A DNA stretch of 64,000 bases from DMER64 sp964542305 (GTDB taxonomy: Bacteria > Bacteroidota > Bacteroidia > Bacteroidales > UBA932): NCBI GenBank assembly GCA_964542305.1, contig CAZITX010000004.1:62001-126000 (forward strand), given 5' to 3'. The position numbers and the translations under genes were made by a program. The notes beneath the pieces are model-generated. The model searched no databases and was not told the DNA's origin. It saw nothing but the letters and a program-made list of their open reading frames with translations. Below, in pieces: positions 48,584 through 57,434 of this stretch (position 1 is its first letter; the number at the start of each line of letters is the position of its first letter).

Positions 48584-50353
48584 ATGGATCCTGAATTGAA
48601 CAACTCTGCTCCCATGGAGCAATTCGACGACAAAAAACAGCAGGAAAACAATGTGGTCGAATCTACGCAAAACACAGAACCCATAGATTATTCAACTTTG
48701 TCTATGGCTGAGCTTTTGGCTGAATTTGAGAAACTTATAGAGGCTGAGGACAAGACTGAAATGCATAAAAATGCAGATATAATCAAGTCCTGTTTCTATA
48801 AATTACTCCGGAAAGACCAACCCGCCGAAAACGGAGATACTCCGGCCGAGGTTCAGGTTCAGGAAAGCCCTGAAGAAACTGCTTTCAAACAGTTGTATGC
48901 CCGTTACAAAGTATTGCGTGCAGACCTGTTGCGTAGCATTGAACAACAAAAAGAGAGGAATCTGGAAGAAAAACTGGCCATCATAGACAGCATCAAAGAA
49001 CTTCTGGACAAACAGGAAGACATTAACCATACATTTCCCGAATTCCGTGCCTTGCAGTTGCACTGGAAAGAAGTTGGCCCTGTTCCCATTACCCGGACAA
49101 AGGATATATGGGAAACCTACCAGCATTACGTAGAGAAGTTTTATGATTATGTAAAGATCAATAAAGAGTTACGTGACCTGGATTTCAAACGCAACCTGGA
49201 GATCAAGGAGAAGCTTTGTGAAAAGGCTGCTCTTTTGGTGGATGAGCCCAATGTGGTATCTGCATTCCACAAATTACAAAAATTGCACGAAGAGTGGCGG
49301 GAAACCGGACCGATAGACCGTGAATTGCGGGAAACCATGTGGGAACGTTTCAAGTTGAGTACTACTGCTATCAACAAGAAACACCAGGAATACTTTGAGG
49401 AACAGAAAAAGCATCAGCGGGAAAACCTGGAAGCCAAACTGCTTTTGTGCGAAAAAGCGGAGAAAATAGTCGGATTTATTGAAAACGACGAGATCAACTG
49501 GAATAAAAGAGCCAGGGAACTGGAAGATTTGCAAAAAGAATGGAGATCCATTGGTTTTGCTACCAAGAAAGAGAACCAAAAGGTGTACGACCGTTTTAGG
49601 GCGGCATGCGACAAGTTCTATGGAGAAAAACGAGATTTTTATGCAAAATTCAAACATGAAATGCAGGAAAACCTCGCTCAGAAAACATCTTTGTGTGAAC
49701 AAGCCGAGGCCGTCAACATGAGTGATGACTGGCGTCGCACGACCGATCAATTGATCCATTTTCAGAAGCAATGGAAAGAAATAGGCCCCGTACCCAGGAA
49801 ACAGGCAGAAGCCATTTGGAAACGTTTTCGTTCCGCATGTGATATTTTCTTTACCCGAAAGGCTGAACATTTTTCCAAACTGGAATCATCCTTTGAAGAT
49901 AACCTGGCAAAAAAAGAAGCCCTTTTGGGTGAACTGGAAGTTTTCGATCCGTCTTCCGTTAACGATCTGCAAGGTGCACTCCGGGATTTTCAAGCACGAT
50001 GGAATCAGATTGGGTTTGTTCCCATTAAGGAAAAAGATACCGTTCAGACTAAATATAAAAATCTGATAAACAAACATTTTGGACATTTAAATCCGGGATT
50101 TTCTGAAAAACGCAGTAATGTCAGACAGGGAAAAAGAAGGTTTTCAGAAAGTCATAGTGAACACGACAAGCTTATTCAACGTTTCCGTCAACTGGAATCT
50201 GAGATCACTGTGTGGGAAAACAACATGGGTTTCTTTGCCAAGTCCAAAAATGCAGATAAGATCATAGCCGATACCTGTAAGAAAATTGATGAAGCCAAAT
50301 CCGAGTTAAAAGAATTGGAAGAAAAGATCAAACAGATAGAGAACAATGAATAA
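48584..50353 (+). CDS. DUF349-repeat coiled-coil protein
   Basis: A 589-residue cytoplasmic helical protein with at least five DUF349 repeats, each of the form W(K/R)..G.......(W)..F....: LHWKEVGPVPITR, EEWRETGPIDREL, KEWRSIGFATKKE, KQWKEIGPVPRKQ and ARWNQIGFVPIKE, at about 70-residue steps between residues 160 and 490. The ends are acidic and Lys/Glu-rich coiled coil. DUF349 proteins of unknown function are widespread in Bacteroidetes. The stop overlaps yidC by 8 bp. Confidence 0.85.
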   Translation: MDPELNNSAPMEQFDDKKQQENNVVESTQNTEPIDYSTLSMAELLAEFEKLIEAEDKTEMHKNADIIKSCFYKLLRKDQPAENGDTPAEVQVQESPEETAFKQLYARYKVLRADLLRSIEQQKERNLEEKLAIIDSIKELLDKQEDINHTFPEFRALQLHWKEVGPVPITRTKDIWETYQHYVEKFYDYVKINKELRDLDFKRNLEIKEKLCEKAALLVDEPNVVSAFHKLQKLHEEWRETGPIDRELRETMWERFKLSTTAINKKHQEYFEEQKKHQRENLEAKLLLCEKAEKIVGFIENDEINWNKRARELEDLQKEWRSIGFATKKENQKVYDRFRAACDKFYGEKRDFYAKFKHEMQENLAQKTSLCEQAEAVNMSDDWRRTTDQLIHFQKQWKEIGPVPRKQAEAIWKRFRSACDIFFTRKAEHFSKLESSFEDNLAKKEALLGELEVFDPSSVNDLQGALRDFQARWNQIGFVPIKEKDTVQTKYKNLINKHFGHLNPGFSEKRSNVRQGKRRFSESHSEHDKLIQRFRQLESEITVWENNMGFFAKSKNADKIIADTCKKIDEAKSELKELEEKIKQIENNE

Positions 50354-52220
50354 AAATACGATATGGGCCGTTTTGCTGATTGGAGCTATACTTTTAGGCT
50401 TCAGCCTGTACAATAACAAAGTAACTAAAGAACGGCAAAGAGAACAATTTGTACGTGATTCCATCGCTTATTCAGAAGCTGCAAAAGCGGCTGCCAATAA
50501 AGCAGTTACGGATACGCTTCCTTCGCTCACCGCTAACAAACCGAATGATCCCCAGCCTGCAGAGTCCGGAAACGGATACCAGTTTTCAAATGCTTTTTTG
50601 AATCAGGCACTTGAAGGATCCGATTCTTTGTATGTACTGGAAAATGACAAGATCAAGATCGCTTTTACCAATCGCGGAGGTCAGCCTTACGGCGTACATA
50701 TCAAGAATTTCAAGACATACGACGGGGACAGCCTGATACTATTCCGTGGCACGGGCAACAATTTATCCCTGGATCTTTACACAGGAGAACAGATAAATAC
50801 CGGAGAATTTTTCTTCACTCCCCGCGTTATAGAAGAGGAAAATATCCTGACGTTTACTCTTACTTTTAATGAAGATGCCTACCTGGAGTATGTTTATGTC
50901 CTGAACGAAGATTCTTACCTGTTGAATTTACAGATCAATATGGTTGGGATGGACCGCATTATCCCCCGTAACGTTACCCAGATGGACCTGAATTGGACAG
51001 TTGACATACGCCATTTGGAAAAAGGCTTTGACAACGAAAAGAATTATTCCACCATTGCTTACAAATACCCCAATTCAACAGAAGTAGAGAACATGGGGCA
51101 CAGAAAAGCAGACGGATCCGAGTCCATCACCACACGCCTGGAGTGGGTGGCTTTTCAGCAACAATTTTTTTCTGCAATACTCATAGCAGACGAAAGCTTT
51201 AACAGCGGGGACCTTTCATTCCGGTTCTATGAAGCCGAAAATGCAGATACATTGCTTATGAATTGCAGGGCGAACATGCAGATCCCTTACCAGGCTGCCC
51301 CGCAACAGAGTATTCCCTTGCAGTTTTATTTTGGACCCAACGGTTATTATTCTCTGAAAGCCTATGACCGGTCTTTTGAACAGATCATTCCCATGGGCGG
51401 ATTTTTGATCAAATGGATAAACCGTTTCGGCATCATTCCCATTTTCAATTTTCTAAACCGTTTTATCAGCAATTTCGGACTCATCATCCTTTTGATGACC
51501 ATAATCATAAAACTGGTTATATCGCCTTTTACCTTCAAATCACACATGTCATCGGCAAAGATGCGTGTGTTAAAACCGGAGATCGACAAGATCAACGCAA
51601 AATACCCCAAGAAGGAAGATGCCATGAAAAAGCAACAGGAAACCATGGCATTGTATAAAAAGACAGGTGTAAGCATGATGGGGGGGTGTTGGCCTATGTT
51701 GTTCCAGATGCCCATCCTGTTTGCTATGTTCAGGTTCTTCCCGGGTTCCATAGAATTGCGCCAGGAAGGTTTCCTTTGGGCCGATGACCTGAGCGGGTAC
51801 GATTCCATACTGGAATTGCCATTCAACATTCCTTTGTATGGTGATCATATCAGTTTATTTGCCCTTTTGATGGCTCTTTCCATGTTCTTTTATTCAAAAA
51901 TGAACATGAAGCAGCAACCGGCTTCCAGTCAGCAAATGCCCGGAATGCAGGGAATGATGCTTTATTTCATGCCTCTTATGATGCTTGTAGTGTGTAACAA
52001 CCTTTCAGCTGCATTGAGCTATTATTACTTGCTCTCCAACCTGATTACCATGCTGCAAACCTGGATCATTCAGAAATTTTTTGTGGATGAGGAAAAATTA
52101 TACAGGCAACTTAAGGAAAAAGCCGAAAAAGCACCTTCTACGCCTAAAAAGTCAAAATTTCAGCAACGACTGGAACAGATGCAGCGCCAACAGCAGCAGC
52201 AAATGAAAAACCGGAAATGA
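50346..52220 (+). CDS. yidC: Membrane protein insertase YidC
   Basis: A 624-residue insertase: N-terminal signal-anchor helix, a large periplasmic beta-sandwich domain (about 60-350) and the conserved five-helix core. Core landmarks are FNFLNRFISNFGLIILLMTI, SPFTFKSHMSSAKMRVLKPE and GGCWPMLFQMPILFAMFRFF. The C-terminus is basic and Gln-rich (a run around QRQQQQQMKNRK). Length matches Bacteroidetes YidC. Its operon neighbours (DUF349, YggS) offer no functional link. Confidence 0.96.
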   Translation: MNKNTIWAVLLIGAILLGFSLYNNKVTKERQREQFVRDSIAYSEAAKAAANKAVTDTLPSLTANKPNDPQPAESGNGYQFSNAFLNQALEGSDSLYVLENDKIKIAFTNRGGQPYGVHIKNFKTYDGDSLILFRGTGNNLSLDLYTGEQINTGEFFFTPRVIEEENILTFTLTFNEDAYLEYVYVLNEDSYLLNLQINMVGMDRIIPRNVTQMDLNWTVDIRHLEKGFDNEKNYSTIAYKYPNSTEVENMGHRKADGSESITTRLEWVAFQQQFFSAILIADESFNSGDLSFRFYEAENADTLLMNCRANMQIPYQAAPQQSIPLQFYFGPNGYYSLKAYDRSFEQIIPMGGFLIKWINRFGIIPIFNFLNRFISNFGLIILLMTIIIKLVISPFTFKSHMSSAKMRVLKPEIDKINAKYPKKEDAMKKQQETMALYKKTGVSMMGGCWPMLFQMPILFAMFRFFPGSIELRQEGFLWADDLSGYDSILELPFNIPLYGDHISLFALLMALSMFFYSKMNMKQQPASSQQMPGMQGMMLYFMPLMMLVVCNNLSAALSYYYLLSNLITMLQTWIIQKFFVDEEKLYRQLKEKAEKAPSTPKKSKFQQRLEQMQRQQQQQMKNRK

Positions 52221-52873
52221 TTTCTGATCGTATCCAACAATTACGTAAAAAGATACCCGCGAACGTATCCATTCTGGCTGTTTCTAAATATCAACCTCCT
52301 GAGCTGATTCTGGAAGCATACCGTGCCGGGCAGCGTTTGTTCGGAGAAAACCGTTCCCGGGAATTGCTTGAAAAAATACCGCTGCTGCCCCATGACATTC
52401 AATGGCATTTTATTGGGCATCTGCAAACCAACAAAGTAAAAGACGTTGTGGGGCACGTGGTGCTGATCCAGTCCGTAGACAGTGTCAAATTGTTGAATGC
52501 CATCCAAAAACAGGCACATAAGAGCGGTGTTGTCCAGGATGTCCTGTTACAGGTCTATATTGCGGGTGAAGAAACCAAACAGGGTTTTCTGCCGGAAGAA
52601 ATTCGTGAAATAAACCCGTTTAACCTGCCAAACGTGAATATATGCGGTCTGATGGGAATGGCAACATTCACTGACGACAAGGAAAAAGTCAGGAGTGAGT
52701 TCAGGCATCTGAGAAATTTGTTTGATACGTTAAAAACAGGTCCGTATTCCACCAATCCGTCCTTTATTCATTGTTCAATGGGTATGACCGGTGATTTCCC
52801 CATTGCTCTGGAAGAAGGAAGTACTATGGTACGCATAGGCAGTGCTATATTTCCACCTCGCCCTCAAAAGTAA
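52217..52873 (+). CDS. yggS: YggS-family PLP homeostasis protein
   Basis: A 218-residue fold-III PLP-binding protein without known enzymatic activity, which buffers pyridoxal phosphate. The PLP Lys is K24 in ILAVSKYQPPE; other motifs are LFGENRSRELLEK, WHFIGHLQTNKVK, GLMGMATFTDD and CSMGMTGDFPIALEEGSTMV. It overlaps yidC by 4 bp and the convergent dapF by 29 bp. Confidence 0.94.
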   Translation: MISDRIQQLRKKIPANVSILAVSKYQPPELILEAYRAGQRLFGENRSRELLEKIPLLPHDIQWHFIGHLQTNKVKDVVGHVVLIQSVDSVKLLNAIQKQAHKSGVVQDVLLQVYIAGEETKQGFLPEEIREINPFNLPNVNICGLMGMATFTDDKEKVRSEFRHLRNLFDTLKTGPYSTNPSFIHCSMGMTGDFPIALEEGSTMVRIGSAIFPPRPQK

Positions 52874-53636
52874 GTACGGCTCCTCCTGTCAGGTAAACAT
52901 CCGAGTATACATCCCCGTTTTGACTGAATTCTACTTCCAGGTTCCCTCCTTTCGTCTGGATGAACCAATGGTCTAAGTGTTTTTTGGTGTGTGCCCGGGC
53001 AGCTATGGCCGAGGCTGCAGATCCCGTTCCGCACGCCCAGGTTTCATCTTCTACGCCCCTTTCAAAGGTTCGTACAAATAAGCATCCGCTATCCAATATT
53101 TCTACAAAATTCACATTGATGCCTTCTTCACCGAAATCGCTGTGCCATCGCCAGAAAGGTCCTTCTGTTGCTATATCCACATCTTTAACGTTTTCCGTGA
53201 ATTTTACCAGGTGCAGCGATCCGGTATCTGCCACATAGCTGTTCTTGTCGTAAAGCTTTATTTTTTCTACGTCGTTAAGCTGCAATTTCACTTTGACATA
53301 CAAGCCGGATCTTTCCAGTACCTGTCCGGTGTGCGGCCCGTCAATGGATCTGAAATAATGATTTTTCAGGCCCAATCGGTCGGCAAAAGCAACCAGGCAG
53401 CGGCCCCCGTTACCACACATGGTACCTTCCGTCCCGTCCGAGTTGAAAAAATTCATAAAATAACCGAAAGGAGGTTCATCCTTTTCCAAAAGCATAAGTC
53501 CGTCTGCGCCTACGCCAAAACGCCGGTGGCACAGAGCGTTGATCTGTCTTTCCGTTAAGTGGTAATTCCCTGAAAAGTTGTTGATCAAAATGAAATCATT
53601 TCCGGCTCCGTGGTATTTACAAAATGGCAGTTTCAT
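52845..53636 (-). CDS. dapF: Diaminopimelate epimerase
   Basis: A 263-residue enzyme turning LL- into meso-diaminopimelate for peptidoglycan and lysine. The catalytic cysteines are C74 (GTMCGNGGRC) and C202 (WACGTGSAA); the start MKLPFCKYHGAGNDF is canonical. The ATG at 53636 is firm because a -7 box lies 35 bp upstream and an upstream extension to 53762 reads antisense to htrA. Together with lysA the window holds the last two steps of DAP-lysine synthesis. Confidence 0.96.
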   Translation of the reverse strand: MKLPFCKYHGAGNDFILINNFSGNYHLTERQINALCHRRFGVGADGLMLLEKDEPPFGYFMNFFNSDGTEGTMCGNGGRCLVAFADRLGLKNHYFRSIDGPHTGQVLERSGLYVKVKLQLNDVEKIKLYDKNSYVADTGSLHLVKFTENVKDVDIATEGPFWRWHSDFGEEGINVNFVEILDSGCLFVRTFERGVEDETWACGTGSAASAIAARAHTKKHLDHWFIQTKGGNLEVEFSQNGDVYSDVYLTGGAVLTFEGEVEI

Positions 53637-53671
53637 AGATTTGGTATGAATTTTGAAATATTGCGATGAAA

Positions 53672-53679
53672 CAAAAGTA
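53672..53679 (-). promoter_or_regulatory. -7 box of dapF
   Basis: Minus-strand TACTTTTG, a TAnnTTTG match 35 bp before the dapF ATG. The upstream partner box is not evident. Confidence 0.45.
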
Positions 53680-53703
53680 GTCAAATTTAAAGAGATATAA
53701 GTT

Positions 53704-55152
53704 ATGAAAAACAAAGTTGGACTTATAGTGGTCATAACGGTACTATTGAGTGTTGGGACCACCTTGCTGGTTAATCATTTTACCGGAAATTCAAAAGACA
53801 TAAAGAAAGTATACGTTAACCCGGAACAAGAACCCGTAATTCAACAGGTTTCACTTCCGGAGGTCCAGTACCCGGATTTTACTTATGCAGCGGAAACGGG
53901 CGTTAAAGCCGTAGTTCATGTAAAAGTGGTTAAAAACGGTCAGCAGGCCGCAGGGCCGCAAAGCTTCTTTGATTTCTTTTTCGGATATGGAAATCCTTCC
54001 CCCCAGTTACGTCCCCAGGTAGGAGCGGGTTCCGGGGTAATCATTTCGCGTGACGGATACATCATTACTGCAAACCACGTTATTGACGGAGCCGATGAGG
54101 TAATAGTCACTCTGGATGATAAAAGGGAATTCGAAGGTCGTGTTATAGGGAAAGATCCGGCAACAGATATTGCTTTACTTAAGATAGAAGCCGGTGATCT
54201 GCCTTCCCTGAAATTCGGTAATTCAGATGATCTTCGCTTAGGACAATGGGTCATAGCCATTGGCAATCCTTACGATCTGCGTTCTACAATTACTGCCGGG
54301 ATCGTAAGTGCCAAGGGGCGCAGCCTGCCCTCATACCAGGATGAATTTAAAATTGAAGCTTTCATCCAGACAGATGCTGCGGTTAATCCAGGAAATTCGG
54401 GAGGAGCCCTGGTCAATGCAAAAGGAGAATTGGTGGGGATAAATACGGCTATTGCCACCCGTACCGGCTCTTATTCCGGTTATTCGTTTGCCGTTCCCAG
54501 CAGTATAGCGCAGAAAGTTGTGGATGACCTGCGTCAATACGGGATCGTTCAACGGGCGTTATTGGGAATAACCATGCAGGATGTTACCGGCGAATTGGCA
54601 GAAGAAAAGAAGATCAAAGACATGAAAGGTGTTTACATTCATCAGGTTCTTGAAGATGGAGCTGCCGCCAAAGCAGGCATCAAAGAAGGAGATGTATTGG
54701 TTCAAGTGAACGGGGTGGAAGTTAATTCCGGTACTTCAGTGCAGGAGCAGATTAGCAAATTCAGCCCCGGCGACAAAGTAGACCTGATCCTGTTAAGAGG
54801 CAATAAGGAGGTAAATGTGACAGCAACCCTTCAAAACCAATCCGGAGATACACAGCTTATAAGTGAAACAGAAGGAGATGTAACTAACTTTATGGGAGCA
54901 AAATTACGTCCGGCAGGAAAAGAAATCAGGAACAGCTTGCGTATCCGCGCCGGAATTGAAGTAACGGATATTGGTGAAGGCAAACTCAAAGACGCCGGAA
55001 TAAGGAAAGGTTTTGTTATTACGCATGTCAATCAAAAACCAATATCAACCGTTCAGCAATTTGCCCTGGCTGTTCAAACTGCACAACGCGGTGTCCTGAT
55101 AGAAGGCCGGTATCCTGACGGATCGGTATATTATTACGCTTTAGGGAATTAA
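53704..55152 (+). CDS. htrA: HtrA/DegP-family periplasmic serine protease
   Basis: A 482-residue Do-family protease/chaperone. N-terminal signal anchor (about 5-25), trypsin-like domain with H125 (ITANHVIDGADE), D155 (DPATDIALLK) and S232 (NPGNSGGALVN), then two PDZ domains (about 285-375, with YIHQVLEDGAAAKAGIKEGD, and about 390-480, with GKLKDAGIRKGFVITHVNQK). It degrades misfolded envelope proteins. A strong hairpin follows it at 55182. Confidence 0.95.
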   Translation: MKNKVGLIVVITVLLSVGTTLLVNHFTGNSKDIKKVYVNPEQEPVIQQVSLPEVQYPDFTYAAETGVKAVVHVKVVKNGQQAAGPQSFFDFFFGYGNPSPQLRPQVGAGSGVIISRDGYIITANHVIDGADEVIVTLDDKREFEGRVIGKDPATDIALLKIEAGDLPSLKFGNSDDLRLGQWVIAIGNPYDLRSTITAGIVSAKGRSLPSYQDEFKIEAFIQTDAAVNPGNSGGALVNAKGELVGINTAIATRTGSYSGYSFAVPSSIAQKVVDDLRQYGIVQRALLGITMQDVTGELAEEKKIKDMKGVYIHQVLEDGAAAKAGIKEGDVLVQVNGVEVNSGTSVQEQISKFSPGDKVDLILLRGNKEVNVTATLQNQSGDTQLISETEGDVTNFMGAKLRPAGKEIRNSLRIRAGIEVTDIGEGKLKDAGIRKGFVITHVNQKPISTVQQFALAVQTAQRGVLIEGRYPDGSVYYYALGN

Positions 55153-55181
55153 TTTTTCCAATTTTACAGCATTTTTGAAAC

Positions 55182-55217
55182 ATAAACTGCCCTTTTACGT
55201 ATAAGAGGGCAGTTTAT
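55182..55217 (+). terminator. Hairpin terminator between htrA and rpoD
   Basis: ATAAACTGCCCT and AGGGCAGTTTAT form a perfect 12-bp stem around TTTACGTATAAG, followed by AATTTTATTT. It ends only 12 bp before the rpoD ATG, so it either terminates htrA or lies in the rpoD leader. Confidence 0.7.
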
Positions 55218-55229
55218 AATTTTATTTGG

Positions 55230-56090
55230 ATGAGACAATTAAAAATTACAAAATCCATTACAAACAGAGAAAGTGCTTCTCTGGACAAGTATTTACAGGA
55301 AATCGGCAGGGAAGATCTGATCTCGGTGGAAGAAGAAGTGGAACTGGCACAACGTATCAGAAAAGGTGACCAGGAAGCACTTGAAAAACTGACCCGTGCG
55401 AATTTGAGGTTTGTGGTTTCCGTTGCCAAACAATATCAGAACCAGGGACTGAGCCTGCCAGATCTGATCAACGAAGGAAACCTGGGGCTGATCAAAGCGG
55501 CTGAAAAGTTTGACGAAACACGAGGATTCAAATTTATTTCTTATGCTGTATGGTGGATCAGGCAATCTATCCTTCAGGCTTTGGCCGAGCAAAGTCGTAT
55601 AGTAAGACTACCCCTGAACCAGGTGGGATCGCTGAACAAGATCAACCGGGCTCTTTCCAAATTCGAACAGGAACACGAACGGGTTCCTTCTCCGGAAGAG
55701 CTTGCCGAGATACTGGAAATCCCGAGTGAAAAAATATCAGACACATTGCGTGTTTCGGGCCGACATGTATCCGTAGACGCCCCGTTTATTGACGGAGAAG
55801 ATAACAGTTTGTTGGATGTATTGGTCAATAACGATTCTCCCAACGCAGACCGCGGTCTGGTAAACGAAAGCCTGAACAAGGAAATTGAAAGGGCGTTGTC
55901 CACATTGTCTAAGCGCGAAAGGGACATCGTAAAATATTTCTTTGGTATAGGAACCCAGGAAATGACGTTGGAAGAGATCGGCGAAGAATTCGGACTTACA
56001 CGGGAACGTGTCCGCCAGATAAAAGAAAAGGCCATTCGCCGTTTGCGCCACAGTGCCAGAAGCAAATTACTCAAAGCATATCTGGGTTAG
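55230..56090 (+). CDS. rpoD: Primary sigma factor RpoD (Bacteroidetes short type)
   Basis: A 286-residue sigma-70 factor without region 1.1 or the non-conserved region. Region 1.2 is at the start (SLDKYLQEIGREDLI), region 2 spans NLRFVVSVAKQYQNQGLSLP to YAVWWIRQSILQALAEQ, region 3 follows SLNKINRALSKFEQEHERV, and region 4.2 is LEEIGEEFGLTRERVRQIKE. This group recognises the TTTG/TAnnTTTG promoters seen all over the window. Region 2.4 reads ISYAVWWIRQSI, conserved. Confidence 0.97.
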   Translation: MRQLKITKSITNRESASLDKYLQEIGREDLISVEEEVELAQRIRKGDQEALEKLTRANLRFVVSVAKQYQNQGLSLPDLINEGNLGLIKAAEKFDETRGFKFISYAVWWIRQSILQALAEQSRIVRLPLNQVGSLNKINRALSKFEQEHERVPSPEELAEILEIPSEKISDTLRVSGRHVSVDAPFIDGEDNSLLDVLVNNDSPNADRGLVNESLNKEIERALSTLSKRERDIVKYFFGIGTQEMTLEEIGEEFGLTRERVRQIKEKAIRRLRHSARSKLLKAYLG

Positions 56091-56093
56091 CCT

Positions 56094-57434
56094 ATGTTTG
56101 AAGCAATAGGTAACGCACTGCATTCATTTAGTTCATGGCTGAATTTGCCATTATTCATTACCCTGATAGGAGGGGGAGTATTCTTTATGATATATTCCCG
56201 CTTTATACCATTCAGGTATTACGGGAAAGCTTTGAAAGCCACCGCGGTGAAAGAGGAAAAGGCGGAAGGTCAACTTAGTTCATTTCAGGCACTTACATCA
56301 GCTATTGCGGCTACGGTGGGCTTGGGGAACATATCCGGTGTTGCCGTTGCCATTACCATAGGGGGACCGGGAGCCATATTCTGGATGTGGGTGAGCGCAT
56401 TCCTTGGCATGGCTACCAAATTTTTTGAAGGCACTCTTTCCATAATGTATAAAGGAAAAGACACCGCAGGCGAAATGCAGGGCGGAACCATGTACATGAT
56501 CACAGAAGGGCTGGGTAAAAAATGGAAACCCCTGGCTGTTGTTTTTTCCGTTTCAGGTATGATAGGAACTTTTTGCCTGATGCAGTCAAACCAGCTTACA
56601 GAAGCTTTACAAACGGTTGTGTTTACCCCTATGGGAGTAGAAAATACATTGGGATTGCGCTTTATAGTGGGCATCGTTATAGCGGCTATTGTTTCGGTAG
56701 TTGTATTGGGAGGGATCAAGCGAATAGGGAAAGTCGCATCCCGCCTTGTTCCGTTTATGGTAGCCTTTTATTTTTTGGTAGTGTTTTACATCATATTTAC
56801 TAACCTGGATGTAGTACCCCTGGTATTCAGATCCATATTTTCCGAAGCCTTTCATTTCAAAGCCGGATTGGGAGGCTTTGCCGGCTCGGTGATCGTTATC
56901 GGGGCCCGTCGGGCTGCTTTTGTGAACGAAGCGGGGATCGGAACGGCTTCTATGATGCACGGAGCTTCCCGTAACAGCCAGCCGGTCCGGGAAGGGCTGG
57001 TGGCCATGATCGCTCCTTCCATAGACTCGGGGCTTATTTGCACCCTGACGGCCCTGGCAGTTTTGATCAACGCACAATATAACGTTTCCGATGTGCAGGG
57101 TATGCAAATGGTCATGGAATCGTTTGAACGCTCCATCCCGGGATGGGGAAGTTATTTATTGATGGGCGTAGTGCTTGTCTTTGCATTTTCCACTATGTTC
57201 TCGTATTCTTATTATGGTACAAAGTGTACCAATTTCTTATTCGGGGCACACCGGGCACATTATTACAATTATCTTTTTCTGGCAACCCTGGTTATGGGAG
57301 CCGTCATACCGTTATCGACAGTCGTTGACATCATAGACATTGCTTTTGCCTTTATGGCTTTCTGTACGGTATTCACTATGGTGATACTTTCTCCCCGTGT
57401 GAGGGTGGCCATTAAGCAGTATTTTAAAAAATGA
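56094..57434 (+). CDS. Alanine/glycine:Na+ symporter (AGCS family)
   Basis: A 446-residue transporter with about eleven helices. AGCS landmarks: SSFQALTSAIAATVGLGNIS near residue 62, GGPGAIFWMWVSAFLGMATK, EGTLSIMYK, and RRAAFVNEAGIGTASMMHG. Members co-transport alanine or glycine with Na+. It is 3 bp after rpoD and overlaps argS by 4 bp. It would draw on the same sodium gradient as the pumps encoded at 19-32 kb. Confidence 0.93.
   Translation: MFEAIGNALHSFSSWLNLPLFITLIGGGVFFMIYSRFIPFRYYGKALKATAVKEEKAEGQLSSFQALTSAIAATVGLGNISGVAVAITIGGPGAIFWMWVSAFLGMATKFFEGTLSIMYKGKDTAGEMQGGTMYMITEGLGKKWKPLAVVFSVSGMIGTFCLMQSNQLTEALQTVVFTPMGVENTLGLRFIVGIVIAAIVSVVVLGGIKRIGKVASRLVPFMVAFYFLVVFYIIFTNLDVVPLVFRSIFSEAFHFKAGLGGFAGSVIVIGARRAAFVNEAGIGTASMMHGASRNSQPVREGLVAMIAPSIDSGLICTLTALAVLINAQYNVSDVQGMQMVMESFERSIPGWGSYLLMGVVLVFAFSTMFSYSYYGTKCTNFLFGAHRAHYYNYLFLATLVMGAVIPLSTVVDIIDIAFAFMAFCTVFTMVILSPRVRVAIKQYFKK

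Noticed and set aside
52180..52215. CAG/CAA run near the yidC 3' end as a microsatellite of interest
   Set aside because: It encodes a Gln-rich basic tail usual for YidC C-termini; too short to suggest phase variation.
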